Shown here piece after piece: positions 54,816 to 64,000 of a DNA stretch of 64,000 nt (positions within the stretch are counted from its first letter, which is position 1; every line of letters begins with the position of its first letter). Source of the stretch: Pogostemon cablin (lineage: Eukaryota > Streptophyta > Magnoliopsida > Lamiales > Lamiaceae); NCBI GenBank assembly GCA_023678885.1, contig CM042985.1, forward strand, positions 29,398,465-29,462,464. The letters are read 5' to 3'. The position numbers were made by a program, and so were the translations under genes. Below the pieces are notes generated by a model that saw only the letters and a list, made by a program, of their open reading frames with translations, made no database searches and was not told where the DNA came from.

Positions 54816-56285
54816 ATGATAACTAGGTCAAGTGGACTTCAAATTGAACCACTCAACCTAGAACTTGAAGCGTTTGTCAGATTGAACAGATATAAGAGAA
54901 AGAATCCAACTTCACCTATTCCTAGCTCGGAGTCGGATACTTACTATTCATCAGAAGAGGAGGAATGTGAAGAGATTGAAACAGTAGATATGACTGATGA
55001 ACAGGTTCCAACTCCCATGAGGGACCAGTATAAGTTGAAGCATACCGCGAATGCTGGATTGAATGGACCCGCAATCACTGAGGAGAATTTTGAGCTACCG
55101 TTTGGACTGATCCGGATGGTAGAAGCACAGCAGTTCAGTGGTAATCCTTTGGAGAGTCCTAGTGAGCATCTGCAATTATTTGATGAGTATGCAAGGACGC
55201 AGAAGCATAGGAATGTCCCGGAGGATGCTATCAGAATGAGGCTTTTCCCATTCTCACTAACGGGGAAAGTCAAAGAGTGGTACAACAACCTTCCTGCAGG
55301 ATGTTGTACTACATGGGAGCAGTTGGCAGATAAGTTCTTGAACAAGTACTTCCCACCTTCCAAGAGCTTTAAGGTGAAGCAAAAGATAACACAATTCAAA
55401 CAAGGAGCATTGGAAAGTTTTTATGAAGCGTGGGAAAGGTTCAAGGACCAGTTGCGATATGGTCCACAACATGGATTTACAAAAGACACTTACTTAGGCT
55501 TCTTCTATCAAGGCCTAAGAAGTGAATCAAGAGTATTGGTGGATGCAACAGCTGGAGGATCGGTCTTCAAAAAGTCAGCAGATGAAGCAGAAGAGATCTT
55601 TGAGGAGATGACATCTAACACATACGATTGGCCTATGGAGAGATCAGATAGAGTCGCTTTTGATAAAGTGGCGAAAGTGGAAGTTCAGGTCAACAGCAGT
55701 GAGATGCCAGAACTCAAGAGTCAACTCAGTGAGCTGCATAAGAAGATGGATCGCATGGCACTAGGAAGCAGAGGAGAAGAAGCTGGTAATAAAGGAGATG
55801 AAGATCATATGGAGGAAGCTAATTATGTTATAGGTCAGAATTTTCAAGGGGATTATAAGAATAGACAGAATTTTAGGTCTAGCAATCAGCAAGGGAGTTA
55901 CCAAGGAAATTCCAACTTTAACAATCAAAGAAGGAATGATAATTTGTCTTATGCTAACCCAAATAATGCAGTTGGACCGCCTCCAAGATTTGATCCAGCA
56001 CATAAACCAGCTGAAGGAAAAGCACCCGTGGATGATGAGTTAACACTGTTGTTGAAGAAACAAGGAGATAAGATAGAACATCAAGGGGAGCAGTTGAATT
56101 TGATGGTCAAGCTGATGATATCTACTAATGAGCAATCTGAAAAGAAGCAGAAAGAGACTGATATTGCCCTTAGACAATTACATGCTGCAGTAGGGAGACT
56201 AGAGCAGCAAGGTAAGTTTCCATCTCAAACGGTGACGAACCCAAAGGAGCAAGTTATGGCTATCACCCTGAGGAGTGGAACATAG
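54816..56285 (+). CDS. Athila-type gag, 489 aa
   Basis: An intact frame encoding the structural protein of the retrotransposon particle. The ATG at 54816 follows the leader. The N-terminal 110 residues are acidic/polar. The gag core runs from about 110 to 260 (MVEAQQFSGNPLESPSEHLQ, FPFSLTGKVKEWYNNLPAG, WEQLADKFLNKYFPPSK). The Asn/Gln-rich tail (350-390) has no CCHC knuckle, as is usual for Athila. A coiled-coil-like C-terminus (KKQGDKIEHQGEQLNLMVKL) ends in the typical ITLRSGT segment, then TAG. It could still be translated. Beyond it the palindrome cluster separates it from the protease frame. Confidence 0.9.
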   Translation: MITRSSGLQIEPLNLELEAFVRLNRYKRKNPTSPIPSSESDTYYSSEEEECEEIETVDMTDEQVPTPMRDQYKLKHTANAGLNGPAITEENFELPFGLIRMVEAQQFSGNPLESPSEHLQLFDEYARTQKHRNVPEDAIRMRLFPFSLTGKVKEWYNNLPAGCCTTWEQLADKFLNKYFPPSKSFKVKQKITQFKQGALESFYEAWERFKDQLRYGPQHGFTKDTYLGFFYQGLRSESRVLVDATAGGSVFKKSADEAEEIFEEMTSNTYDWPMERSDRVAFDKVAKVEVQVNSSEMPELKSQLSELHKKMDRMALGSRGEEAGNKGDEDHMEEANYVIGQNFQGDYKNRQNFRSSNQQGSYQGNSNFNNQRRNDNLSYANPNNAVGPPPRFDPAHKPAEGKAPVDDELTLLLKKQGDKIEHQGEQLNLMVKLMISTNEQSEKKQKETDIALRQLHAAVGRLEQQGKFPSQTVTNPKEQVMAITLRSGT

Positions 56286-56377
56286 TGCAGAGGTCCAATA
56301 ATGCCATCGGAACGATCTGAAGTTAAAACGGAGGTAGGAAATTTGGGGGAGGACGATCACGTCGGCTATAACACACC

Positions 56378-56581
56378 GCACGACTTGTGCAGCCCTGTAA
56401 TCAGTGCACCGCGCACATCGTGCCAGCCGACAGGGGCAACAGCAGGTGGCACGACCGCCGAGCCTGTCTGGCACGACTCAGCAAAACTCCGGCACGACGC
56501 GTGCGGGGGCGAAAATTCTTTCGAGGGTGGCCGACACGACACCGGCACGACTCATGCGCCTGTCTAGCACGACTCGTGCAG
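56378..56581. repeat. palindrome cluster between gag and protease
   Basis: At least five full or partial GCACGAYTNGTGC units: 56378-56390, a half-site near 56457, one at 56470, one at 56491-56504, one near 56543 and 56566-56581. They sit exactly between the gag stop and the protease frame. Confidence 0.8.
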
Positions 56582-56651
56582 CCCTCCAGCAGAAACGTCA
56601 AAATTTTGTCTCGATCCTCGCATTGCTGAACTCATCCAGAATGATCCCCAG

Positions 56652-57710
56652 GTGCCTGAAGTTGCAGACAATTCAGAAGAACCTGAAGTTAAGTTGAAAA
56701 AGTGGCAAAAAGCTAGAGCAGAAAGAGCTGAAAAAGAAAAAAGAGAAGAGTTTGAAAGAGATATTTGGGGGATTCCAAAGACAAAGAATCCAATTCCATT
56801 TCCACAACAATTCTTTAGGAAAGGATTGGATGAAAAATTTAAGAAGTTTCTGGAGATATTTAAGAAGATCTATATCAACATTCCTTTCGCAGAAGCCTTA
56901 GAGGAGATGCCCAACTATGCAAGGTTTTTGAAAGATATCATGTCTAAGAAGAGGAGTTTGACTGGAGGAGAATTAGTGAATAACATAGAGAGCTGCAGTT
57001 AAGTGATACAAAAGAAACTTCCTACGAAGTTGAAAGATCCGGGAAGCTTCACCATACCATGTGAGATTGGAAAAGGACAAGCTAAGAGAGCCTTATGTGA
57101 TTTGGGGGATAGCATTAATCTGATGCCTTATTCCGTATTCATGAAGCTTGGTTTGGGGGAGCTGAAGCCGACATCTGTAGCATTGCAGCTTGCTGATAGA
57201 TCCTTGACTTACCCACGGGGGGTAGTTGAAGATGTCTTAGTGAAAGTTGGAAAGTTCATATTTCCAGTAGACTTCATTGTGCTAGACATGGAAGAAGACG
57301 ATGATGACAGAGTTTCTCTAATTTTGGGAAGGCCGTTTCTTGCGACTGCAGGAGCGAATATTGATGTGAAGAAGGGGGAACTTAAATTGCAAGTTAATGA
57401 TGAAGAGGTTGTCTTTTCACTTGAGAGAGTTATGAAGTGGCCTACTGATATGCAAGAGTATAGAAGCATCAAAGAAGTAGAGGGAGCTGCGGAGGAGAGC
57501 TTGCCTTTGATCCTGTCTAAGGATCCTGTTGAAAAAAGCCGAAGCAAACTTCTTGCTTTTCTTTCTACTGATTTTGATGACAGGTATGATGAGCTTTCTA
57601 ATGAATACATTGAATATTTACAAAAATCTGATTGCAGGGATTTAGCAAGAAGCTTAAGCCAACTACTGCGAGCCTTGAGGTTGCAAGTGCAAGAGAACCA
57701 CCGCCTTTGA
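56652..57710 (+). pseudogene. Athila-type protease region
   Basis: One frame, broken by TAA at 57000-57002. The first part (56652-56999) is the linker before the protease: FPQQFFRKGLDEKFKKFLEI, then MPNYARFLKDIMSKKR. The second (57003-57710) is the aspartic protease: LKDPGSFTIPCEIG, CDLGDSINLMPYSVF (active-site Asp, with DLGDS where DLGAS is usual) and SLILGRPFLATAGANIDVKK. After the protease the frame shifts before 57632 and no reverse transcriptase follows. The single stop would block translation of the protease from the gag side. Confidence 0.87.
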
Positions 57711-58063
57711 AGGTGACGGAGGATGTAGTAGTTGAGGTTGAAAAGAAGGATGTAGACAAAGGTAAAGAAGATAATGCCTATTTGAAGCCTCCTAACTTAC
57801 CACCGGATACCCAAACATTTGAAAGTCCTTTCTCTCTTTCTTTATTTTGTGATCAATTTTATCCTGACTTTGATTTTGACAGTGATAGGAGTGATTCTAA
57901 AATTGAGTGGAAGATTGACAGGAATGAGGTGAGAAAGCTTGAGAAAGGAGATTATACTACTCTTATGGTGTCTAAGAAAGGTAAGGTGGTAAGTGTGGAT
58001 GATAAGAGGGGGAGAAAGTATTGGAGGATGAAGATGAAAGAAGACCTCCCTCTTAATCAATAG
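57632..58063 (+). CDS. uncharacterised acidic ORF after the Athila protease, 143 aa
   Basis: It overlaps the end of the protease frame in another phase. Its first ~30 residues look like the protease/RT linker of Athila polyproteins (GFSKKLKPTTASLE...PPPLKV). The remainder is acidic then basic (FDFDSDRSDSKIEW, KGKVVSVDDKRGRKYWRMKM) and matches no domain I know. It may be the scar of the deletion that removed RT and integrase, or a remnant of the element's third ORF. A coding role is doubtful. Confidence 0.4.
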   Translation: MQGFSKKLKPTTASLEVASAREPPPLKVTEDVVVEVEKKDVDKGKEDNAYLKPPNLPPDTQTFESPFSLSLFCDQFYPDFDFDSDRSDSKIEWKIDRNEVRKLEKGDYTTLMVSKKGKVVSVDDKRGRKYWRMKMKEDLPLNQ

Positions 58064-60242
58064 TCTACATATTCTGCATTCCGTCGTGACTCTCCGACAT
58101 TAAATATGAGCGCATGTTGGGGGCTTACCCTCCTGTTTTATTGCTTTAATATTTTTATTTGGTGTAGGAAATTTTATTAGGTGCTTCTTCGCCTATGGTA
58201 TTCACTTTTTACAAACTTAGTTTCTTACTTCGTTTGAACTAAGTTTGGGGGGTGGACGTGTATCTCAATGTCTTGAAGCACCGAGGTAAGTTTTCTTTTA
58301 CTTGTGTGTGATGCAGGTTGATTTTTTTTATAATTTTCGGAATTTATTTCGAAGGTTTGAATTTTTTTGCAACCATCCTAGTGTTTTGTTTTGTCAGGTT
58401 TAGTTTTCCTAGATTTGGTGTGATTAATTATGAATGAATTTCTTAGTTTTCCTGATTTTATTACTGATGAATTAAGTGTGTTTGAGCTTGAATTGGATAA
58501 AAATTCGAAGAAATAGGTGAAAAAGTCAGAAAAAGTGCCCAGCCGTATGTTGAAGGGTGGCACGACTCGTGCAATGCATGGCACGGGTCGTGCCGAGTGA
58601 ATAATGGCTATGAGGAGCCAGTGCGCTGCCCAGCATGGGTGCTGGATGTGCGGCACGAGTGGCGGAGGGTGGCAGCACGACCTGCCGAGAAATGCCGGCA
58701 TGAGTCATGCCGGGTGAAGAAACGTCGACGGAGCGCGCCGCCAGGTAAGTGGCACGACCCGTGCCACATACTGGCACAAGTCGTGCAGTGGTCGTGCGTG
58801 GTCCAGGTTCAGGTAAGTTCTCAAAATTCGAATTTTTGTCAGTTTACACTTTTAATTTGTATTGTGGAGGATGTTATCTAGTAGTAAAAGTATGGATAGT
58901 TTGAGTCTCTGGTTGTGTGCTTTATATGATTATTTGCTAGAGTTTTGTCAGAGATTCATATGCTCTTGAAATTGATGAAGGAAGTGTACTTAAGTTATAT
59001 TGTGGTATGAAGTTCTATGTGTACTTGTGAGATATTGCTTACCATGAAGAGTGCTCTGTTACTTGTTAAAACCCATATGAGATTTTGAGCCTTTAGATCA
59101 TGTACATAAACACATGATGTTTCTTTCTGGTGAGTATCATTCTGTGCGTGTATTCTATAACTTGCCTCTTGTCTTGCTTGAGACTACATGTTATGTTAGA
59201 TGATGGGAGATGATTTAAGGCCATCCTTGATTATTATGAGTCACTTAGCTAAATAATTCTCTACCATATGAATGTTTATCCGTAGTTAGCCCCGTTGAGC
59301 CGAAAAACCTCATTCTTTGGCAACCTACGAGAAACAACCACTTTGAGTAATCTGAATTCTTGTAAACCTTGATTGTCCGTCATGAAGGATAATTAATGAC
59401 TTTTCAAAGTGAGTTGATGGAGCTTGATAACAGCTTGGGAAGGAATGAAATTGGTATTAAAAAGTGATGGAGCTTGAAAGTGCATCTAAAAGAAAATCAT
59501 GGAGTAGTGCTTAATCTAGTACTCTATTGAAACAAATACCCTAGGGTAGTGCCCGAAACTGGTACCCTATGGAGGATGAGTGAGGTAGTGCCCAAAACTG
59601 GTACCTCAGGAGAAAGAAGAAGAAAAGAGGAAAAATTGTGTATATGTTGCGCATGGAAGAGAAAAATTGAAGAGAAAATAGAGGATGATGTGCTTAATTG
59701 GAGTGAGTAAGAAGAATGAAGATCATGATGGATCGCGACTTGATTGATCCGAGTTTTGAGTCACTTATCCATATATTTCCTACCTCAACCAAAGAGCCAA
59801 CATTACATCCTATTAAAAGTCCTTTTTTATCTTGTTGTCGAATCATACTTTAAGTGGTGGAGAGTTTGATACGCTTGACAAGCTTATGGTTACGCATGCA
59901 CTTGAACTGAATTTGAGTGTACATGCACTTGAACTGAATTTGAGCGTAAACACCATACCTCATAAGTGTACATCTTTTACACTTGAGTGAGAGTGATATA
60001 CTTCCCGTGAGAATAAGTCAATGGAGCATTTGAATTGATAGTAATTTTCTTAACTTGTATGCTATGAATGAATTATTGCAATGGATAAGAGTGCATGACC
60101 GGAGTTAATGACAATTGTCTTTTGAATGGCTTAATTGCTATATTCCTTGTTTTTCCTTAGATTTACACACTAATTTTCTTCTTTAATATTCTTTTTCATT
60201 GTTCGGGGACGAAAAATATCTTAAGTTTGAGGGTTTAATTAG
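58064..60242. other. non-coding 3' internal region of the Athila-type element
   Basis: No long frame. An ACTAAGTTTGGGGGGTGG purine stretch at 58240-58257 resembles an Athila polypurine tract. A palindrome cluster lies at 58559-58787. Short direct repeats include GTAGTGCCCRAAACTGGTACC near 59550 and 59586, and CACTTGAACTGAATTTGAGYG near 59899 and 59927. The region ends with the probable functional tract CTTAAGTTTGAGGG before the 3' LTR. Confidence 0.7.
58559..58787. repeat. palindrome cluster in the 3' internal region
   Basis: 58559-58574, 58581-58595, 58695-58713 (perfect 9-bp arms in the variant form CCGGCATGA-G-TCATGCCGG), 58749-58767 and 58772-58787. Confidence 0.82.
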
Positions 60243-61813
60243 TGTGAAAATCTGCGTATTTTAGAGTCCGATTTAGCACCGTGTTGTGGGATTTATATCC
60301 GTATTTGAGCATCTTGTGGTAGAATTGTATAAATTTGTGTTTCAGATGCACGTGAGGTGTTATTTCGTGTTTACAGGTGGAAAATGAGGTAAAAAAAGTA
60401 AAAACGGAAGTCAAAAACGAAGTCGGAACGAAGTCGGGAAAAGAAGAGCCGGCACGACTCATGCCGGCAGTAGTAGCCAGGTTGTGCCAAAATGCTCGGC
60501 AGGTTGTGCCGCAAGCACTGCTGAGAGGTGCCGCACGCCTACCGAGAGCTGCCGCAAGCATTACCGAGAGATTCCCACTGAGGCCGCCGAGCACGAGCGC
60601 CGAGACTGCCGAGCACGCATGTGTCGTGCCGCCGAGAGATGTCGAGGAAGCCTGCACTCCATACGCCTGCACGACTCGTGCCATACGTGGCACGACTCGT
60701 GCCAGCATCCCAGTAGGCCCAGTTTCGTCTTTTCGTCGTTCTATCGGCCCGTTCGTATTTTAACGTGAAAAAGTCCACTATCAAGTCAGAATTCGAGGAG
60801 GATTAGTTCTGAACTATAAAAGGAGTCCTTGGGGTGTTCCAAACCCTAACTCTTGATACCCTTTCATACTCTACCATCACATCCACCCATCTCGGAGAGT
60901 TCATCAGTATTGCTTACTTGAGAAGGAGAACGAGGAGGTTCAGAATAACGGAGAGAACGGAGAATCACACCATACTTAGGGTTTTTCTTACTATTTCTTC
61001 CTTAATTTTGGATAATATGTTTCCATACCTAACCATGTGTGTTGCTTGTAACACCATGGGCTAGTACTCCTTGGATGTGCTAGGTTTTGAAGGTTGAATT
61101 GATTTGAATTAATGATCTAGATTTAAGGTTGGATATATGCAGTATACTTATTCCTTTATTAATGCTTTAATTTGAGACTTATATTTTGTCTTATATGATT
61201 TGTCCTTATTCAAGTGCATGTCAATATCTATTGCATGCTTATGCTTATTGCTTGTGTTTTGGAGATCGAGGTATTTGTCAACCTGTTATGGGCAAAGGGG
61301 ACTTAACCATATAACATTTATTCATTAGAATTATTAATATTAGACACTTAATATATTTATCTTAAATTGTTAGGTGGGAATTGAGGATTAATACTTAAGT
61401 ACCTATAAAGGGAGTAGGAATTATTCTTCTGCATCTGAGGGTTTGAACCAGATTTATGTGTTAAGTTTACTTGACAAAAAGGGGTTTAACATAATTAAGT
61501 GATTGCTTCCATAAAAACTGCAGGGATTCTAACCGATTGTCTAGTGACTTGATTCAACCAATTTAACTGGATTACCTAGTGCTATCTATCTTCTCTCTTG
61601 AATACTTCATTCCATATTTAATTATTTGTTATTTAGTTATTTTTAGTAATTCTCTAAACCAAACCAGATTTGTCTTAAATTAGAATAGTCATAATTAGAT
61701 TAAATAGTAGATCTATAATTATCTTTGGGGAACGATATTTTATTTTTGACTTGGTCGCACGTGGAACTACAATTGATTCCCTACACTTGGGGACACATGC
61801 AGAATTGTGAACA
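60243..61813 (+). repeat. 3' LTR of the Athila-type element
   Basis: A diverged copy of 53100-54661. It includes an extra ~25 bp in the palindrome region (AATGCTCGGCAGGTTGTGCC) and lacks the 5' copy's CAATACCTATTGCATG duplication. Palindromes at 60448-60468 (one mismatch), 60669-60681 and 60688-60704. Confidence 0.9.
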
Positions 61814-64000
61814 AGCTTTATTTAGGAGAAGAACTCATTAAATCATTCAAAATTGTCTTTCTTCCAACTCTAGTGGTTTCCTTAGTGACATTATTCTTGA
61901 GGTTGTTGAATTTGTTATGCCTTAAATATTATTGACATTATCATATCGTTATTCTATACTTGGACATTCTTAAAAGCATAAGTCGGGGTTTAATAGACTC
62001 CTCTTCAAAGACAATGTCTCTAATATTATTATTTCCCCCAAATCAACATCCTCATAGAATACCGTATTACCCGTCTCAAATATGATCCGGTTAATTGGAT
62101 CATAAACTTATTATCTTTATTTATAACCAATAAGTAGCTTGTATCTATTTGAATCCAATTTTCTTTAGTTGATCCAATGATCTAGCCTTAGTTGGACATC
62201 ACCATATGTGAAACTCGAAGAGTTCTCACAACTACTTTGATTGGTACCTTATTGAGACCATAAGCTGCAATCTTTAGTACTTCTCCAATTATTAACCATA
62301 TGTTATAGAGTTCAATCATGTCTTTTAACTACACCATTCACACTTAGCAACTTTAATATGATGTATTATAAGATAATTCCACAAGCCTTTAAGAGAAACA
62401 AAATGTTATACTTTAAATTCATCTTTAGCAGCTTTCTTTACGGGTATTATTTTATTGCCTTTATACTTTATTGAGACTAAATTCTGTTGAAGCCTACTAG
62501 TCTCATCTTTATTGTTGAAGTTCTCATCATGTATGATTTTGTTGTTGATGTCGGTTAAATTTAATTAGCAGACTTCTTGATTATACAGAGAATTAATCCA
62601 AAATGATTATCATGCTTGCACTAAACTTTATAATCTTTCAAAATTTAAATAAATTAGAATCATCTAGAGAAATCAAGCACATCATTAGTATCAAGTCCAA
62701 TGACAACAATACCAACTTGTAAGTGACATCCTCTACATAGTAGTCAAATACTGACAATGAAATTGTCAAGTAATAGCCTTCCTTTGGGCCTACTTATTAC
62801 TTACATGTTAAATAAATAGTTGTCACGTATTCACCACCACAGGTGCTTGTGTATTTCGGGCCAAATATTAATCTACCTTTTGGCCGATCAATACCCGCAT
62901 AAAGATACACTCACACAACATTATTAATTGGGGACTCATCACAAGACACCTTGTGCAACATTAACCTCATCTATGGACAAAAATTAACTGCATGTGTAAT
63001 CTTGGTGTAATAATCAAGTATTGATAATAAGTTATGTCAAACAAAAGTCTATCTATGGACCGACAAATGTTCACATGAACAATTTAAATAATTATCACAT
63101 AGTTATTATCACATGTGTGTTATTATTATGTCAAACTGTGACTACCTATGGGCCGAACACAGAACACATAAATAATTACACACTCATCTATGTAATTTCA
63201 ATAAAGTCGCACTCCACACATAGAGGCTGCTATGGCAACATGATGCTTTGATTGACTAGATTGAAAAATTATTAGACCAATTAAAAAAATATTTTAAAAT
63301 AAATATTTATATTTAATTGACAACATTAAAAAAAATATCTCCCCAAATTTAAATTTAATTAAATTTCACCACGAAATGGGAATATTAGATGATTCACCCA
63401 AATTTAAAATTAATGAAAGGTCTCATACCTTATTCAAAATCCAAATCCTAATTTAAAATAAATTAAATTAGGTAAATATCATTTATTAATTAAAATTGAT
63501 GCAGTATTCTTAATCTAAATTGACTTCACACAATACTACAATCATAATCATAATATGAAATGGTAACTAAAATATTGAGCCAATATCATAATCCGGATCA
63601 CCTTAATCAATAACATAAAAATCTCATTACCGCAGAAGTGGGTTTTCTACGTAAGTGTCCAAGAATTGTTAGTTGACAATTATCATGCAATTTGCACATA
63701 ACTCTTAAAACATGCACTTTGTTCGGGATTTGTATCCATGAGTCCAAATATAAATTATAAATCCTTTAGTCATAATAGGAGGTGAGGCATTACCATAACT
63801 AAAATCATTTATTAATATCATTCTTAATATCCCAATTTCCTTATCAACAAATACAAATCTAAATTCGTAAATAAAACCATACTTCCAATTATTTCAATTA
63901 GCATAAGAAATAATTATCTCTAATGAAGTATGATCAGTAGACGATCATATGTATCACCAAATTGATACAACACGCATGTTCAAAATTAGTATGGCATAAA
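61814..64000 (-). pseudogene. degenerate copia internal region, 5' portion, open to window edge
   Basis: It continues the minus-strand copia of 51075-53094 beyond the Athila insertion. No open frame above about 76 codons. Between about 62745 and 63200 the minus strand carries several hairpin-like units sharing a GGYCCAWAGGTAG-type core. The 5' LTR and primer site would lie right of the window. Confidence 0.55.
62745..63200 (-). repeat. repeated hairpin-like modules in the second degenerate copia
   Basis: On the minus strand four units share the cores GGCCCAAAGGAAGG (about 62784-62797), GGCCAAAAGGTAG (62873-62885), GGTCCATAGATAG (about 63046-63058) and GGCCCATAGGTAG (about 63144-63156). Three of them lie between complementary arms of different sequence (AAGTAATA/TATTACTT, GTGTAT/ATACAC, ATGTGT/ACACAT). 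Confidence 0.55.

Larger units (their letters stand above)
53100..61813 (+). mobile_element. Athila-type Ty3/gypsy element lacking RT and integrase
   Basis: 8.7 kb with LTRs of 1562 and 1571 bp, a primer-binding site TGGCGCCGCTGCCGGGGA of the kind used by Athila elements, Athila-type gag and a protease, but no reverse transcriptase, RNase H or integrase. A long non-coding 3' region follows. The LTRs differ by many substitutions and several indels, so it is older than the two young copia elements. A perfect 5-bp target duplication is not visible; CTTGA/CTTTA just outside is the closest pair. Confidence 0.88.

Overview
This is eukaryotic, almost certainly angiosperm (eudicot) nuclear DNA. It is AT-rich intergenic sequence made of nested transposable elements. 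The evidence is plant-type Ty1/copia elements primed by initiator-Met tRNA, an Athila-type Ty3/gypsy element, an L1-type LINE, hAT, CACTA and Mutator-like DNA elements, many Stowaway MITEs with the CTCCCTCCGTCCC terminus, and a Helitron. I see no rRNA, tRNA or CRISPR. The only intact candidate host gene is a single-exon kelch-like gene on the minus strand at 40932-42209. A broken auxin-binding-protein-1 (ABP1)-like gene lies at 50490-51001.

Layout. 1-3444: 5'-truncated Ty3/gypsy gag-pol relic (minus). 4018-4830: two foldback or TIR MITEs. 5088-12539: a three-layer nest, in which a Mutator-type MITE (9-bp target duplication) is split by a 1.4-kb unclassified retroposon-like sequence (12-bp duplication), itself split by an intact, very young Tork/TNT1-like copia element (5966-11702). 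12692-13151: a Stowaway inside a Stowaway. 13625-17597: a nearly full-length hAT element with an inactivated transposase. 17606-17940: an orphan copy of the upstream region of the kelch-like gene. 18395-32443: a full-length but dead L1-type LINE split by a 7.9-kb non-autonomous copia element (19935-27870) whose LTRs are almost identical although its pol region is wrecked. 32.5-39.1 kb: Stowaways, a second MULE-MITE, a solo copia LTR split by a hAT-type MITE, and an LTR-like block with tandem repeats. 39100-39470: a CACTA terminus. 40932-42209: the kelch-like gene. 43194-49510: a minus-strand Helitron filled with a ~450-bp A-rich tandem array. 50490-51001: ABP1-like exons. 51075-64000: a minus-strand degenerate copia element split by an Athila-type element (53100-61813) that keeps gag and protease but has no reverse transcriptase or integrase.

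How it fits together. The window is a stratigraphy of insertions, most of which can be ordered from target-site duplications. Two elements look recent: the Tork element (4 LTR differences by eye in 840 bp) and the non-autonomous copia (3 in 1205 bp). The most unusual structure is (i) a set of hairpins in the non-autonomous copia with a conserved loop and covarying stems, (ii) an odd-length palindrome family (GGCACGA-N-TCGTGCC) spread through the Athila U3 and internal region, and (iii) the tandem array carried by the Helitron. All boundaries and comparisons were made by eye; no alignments or searches were run.
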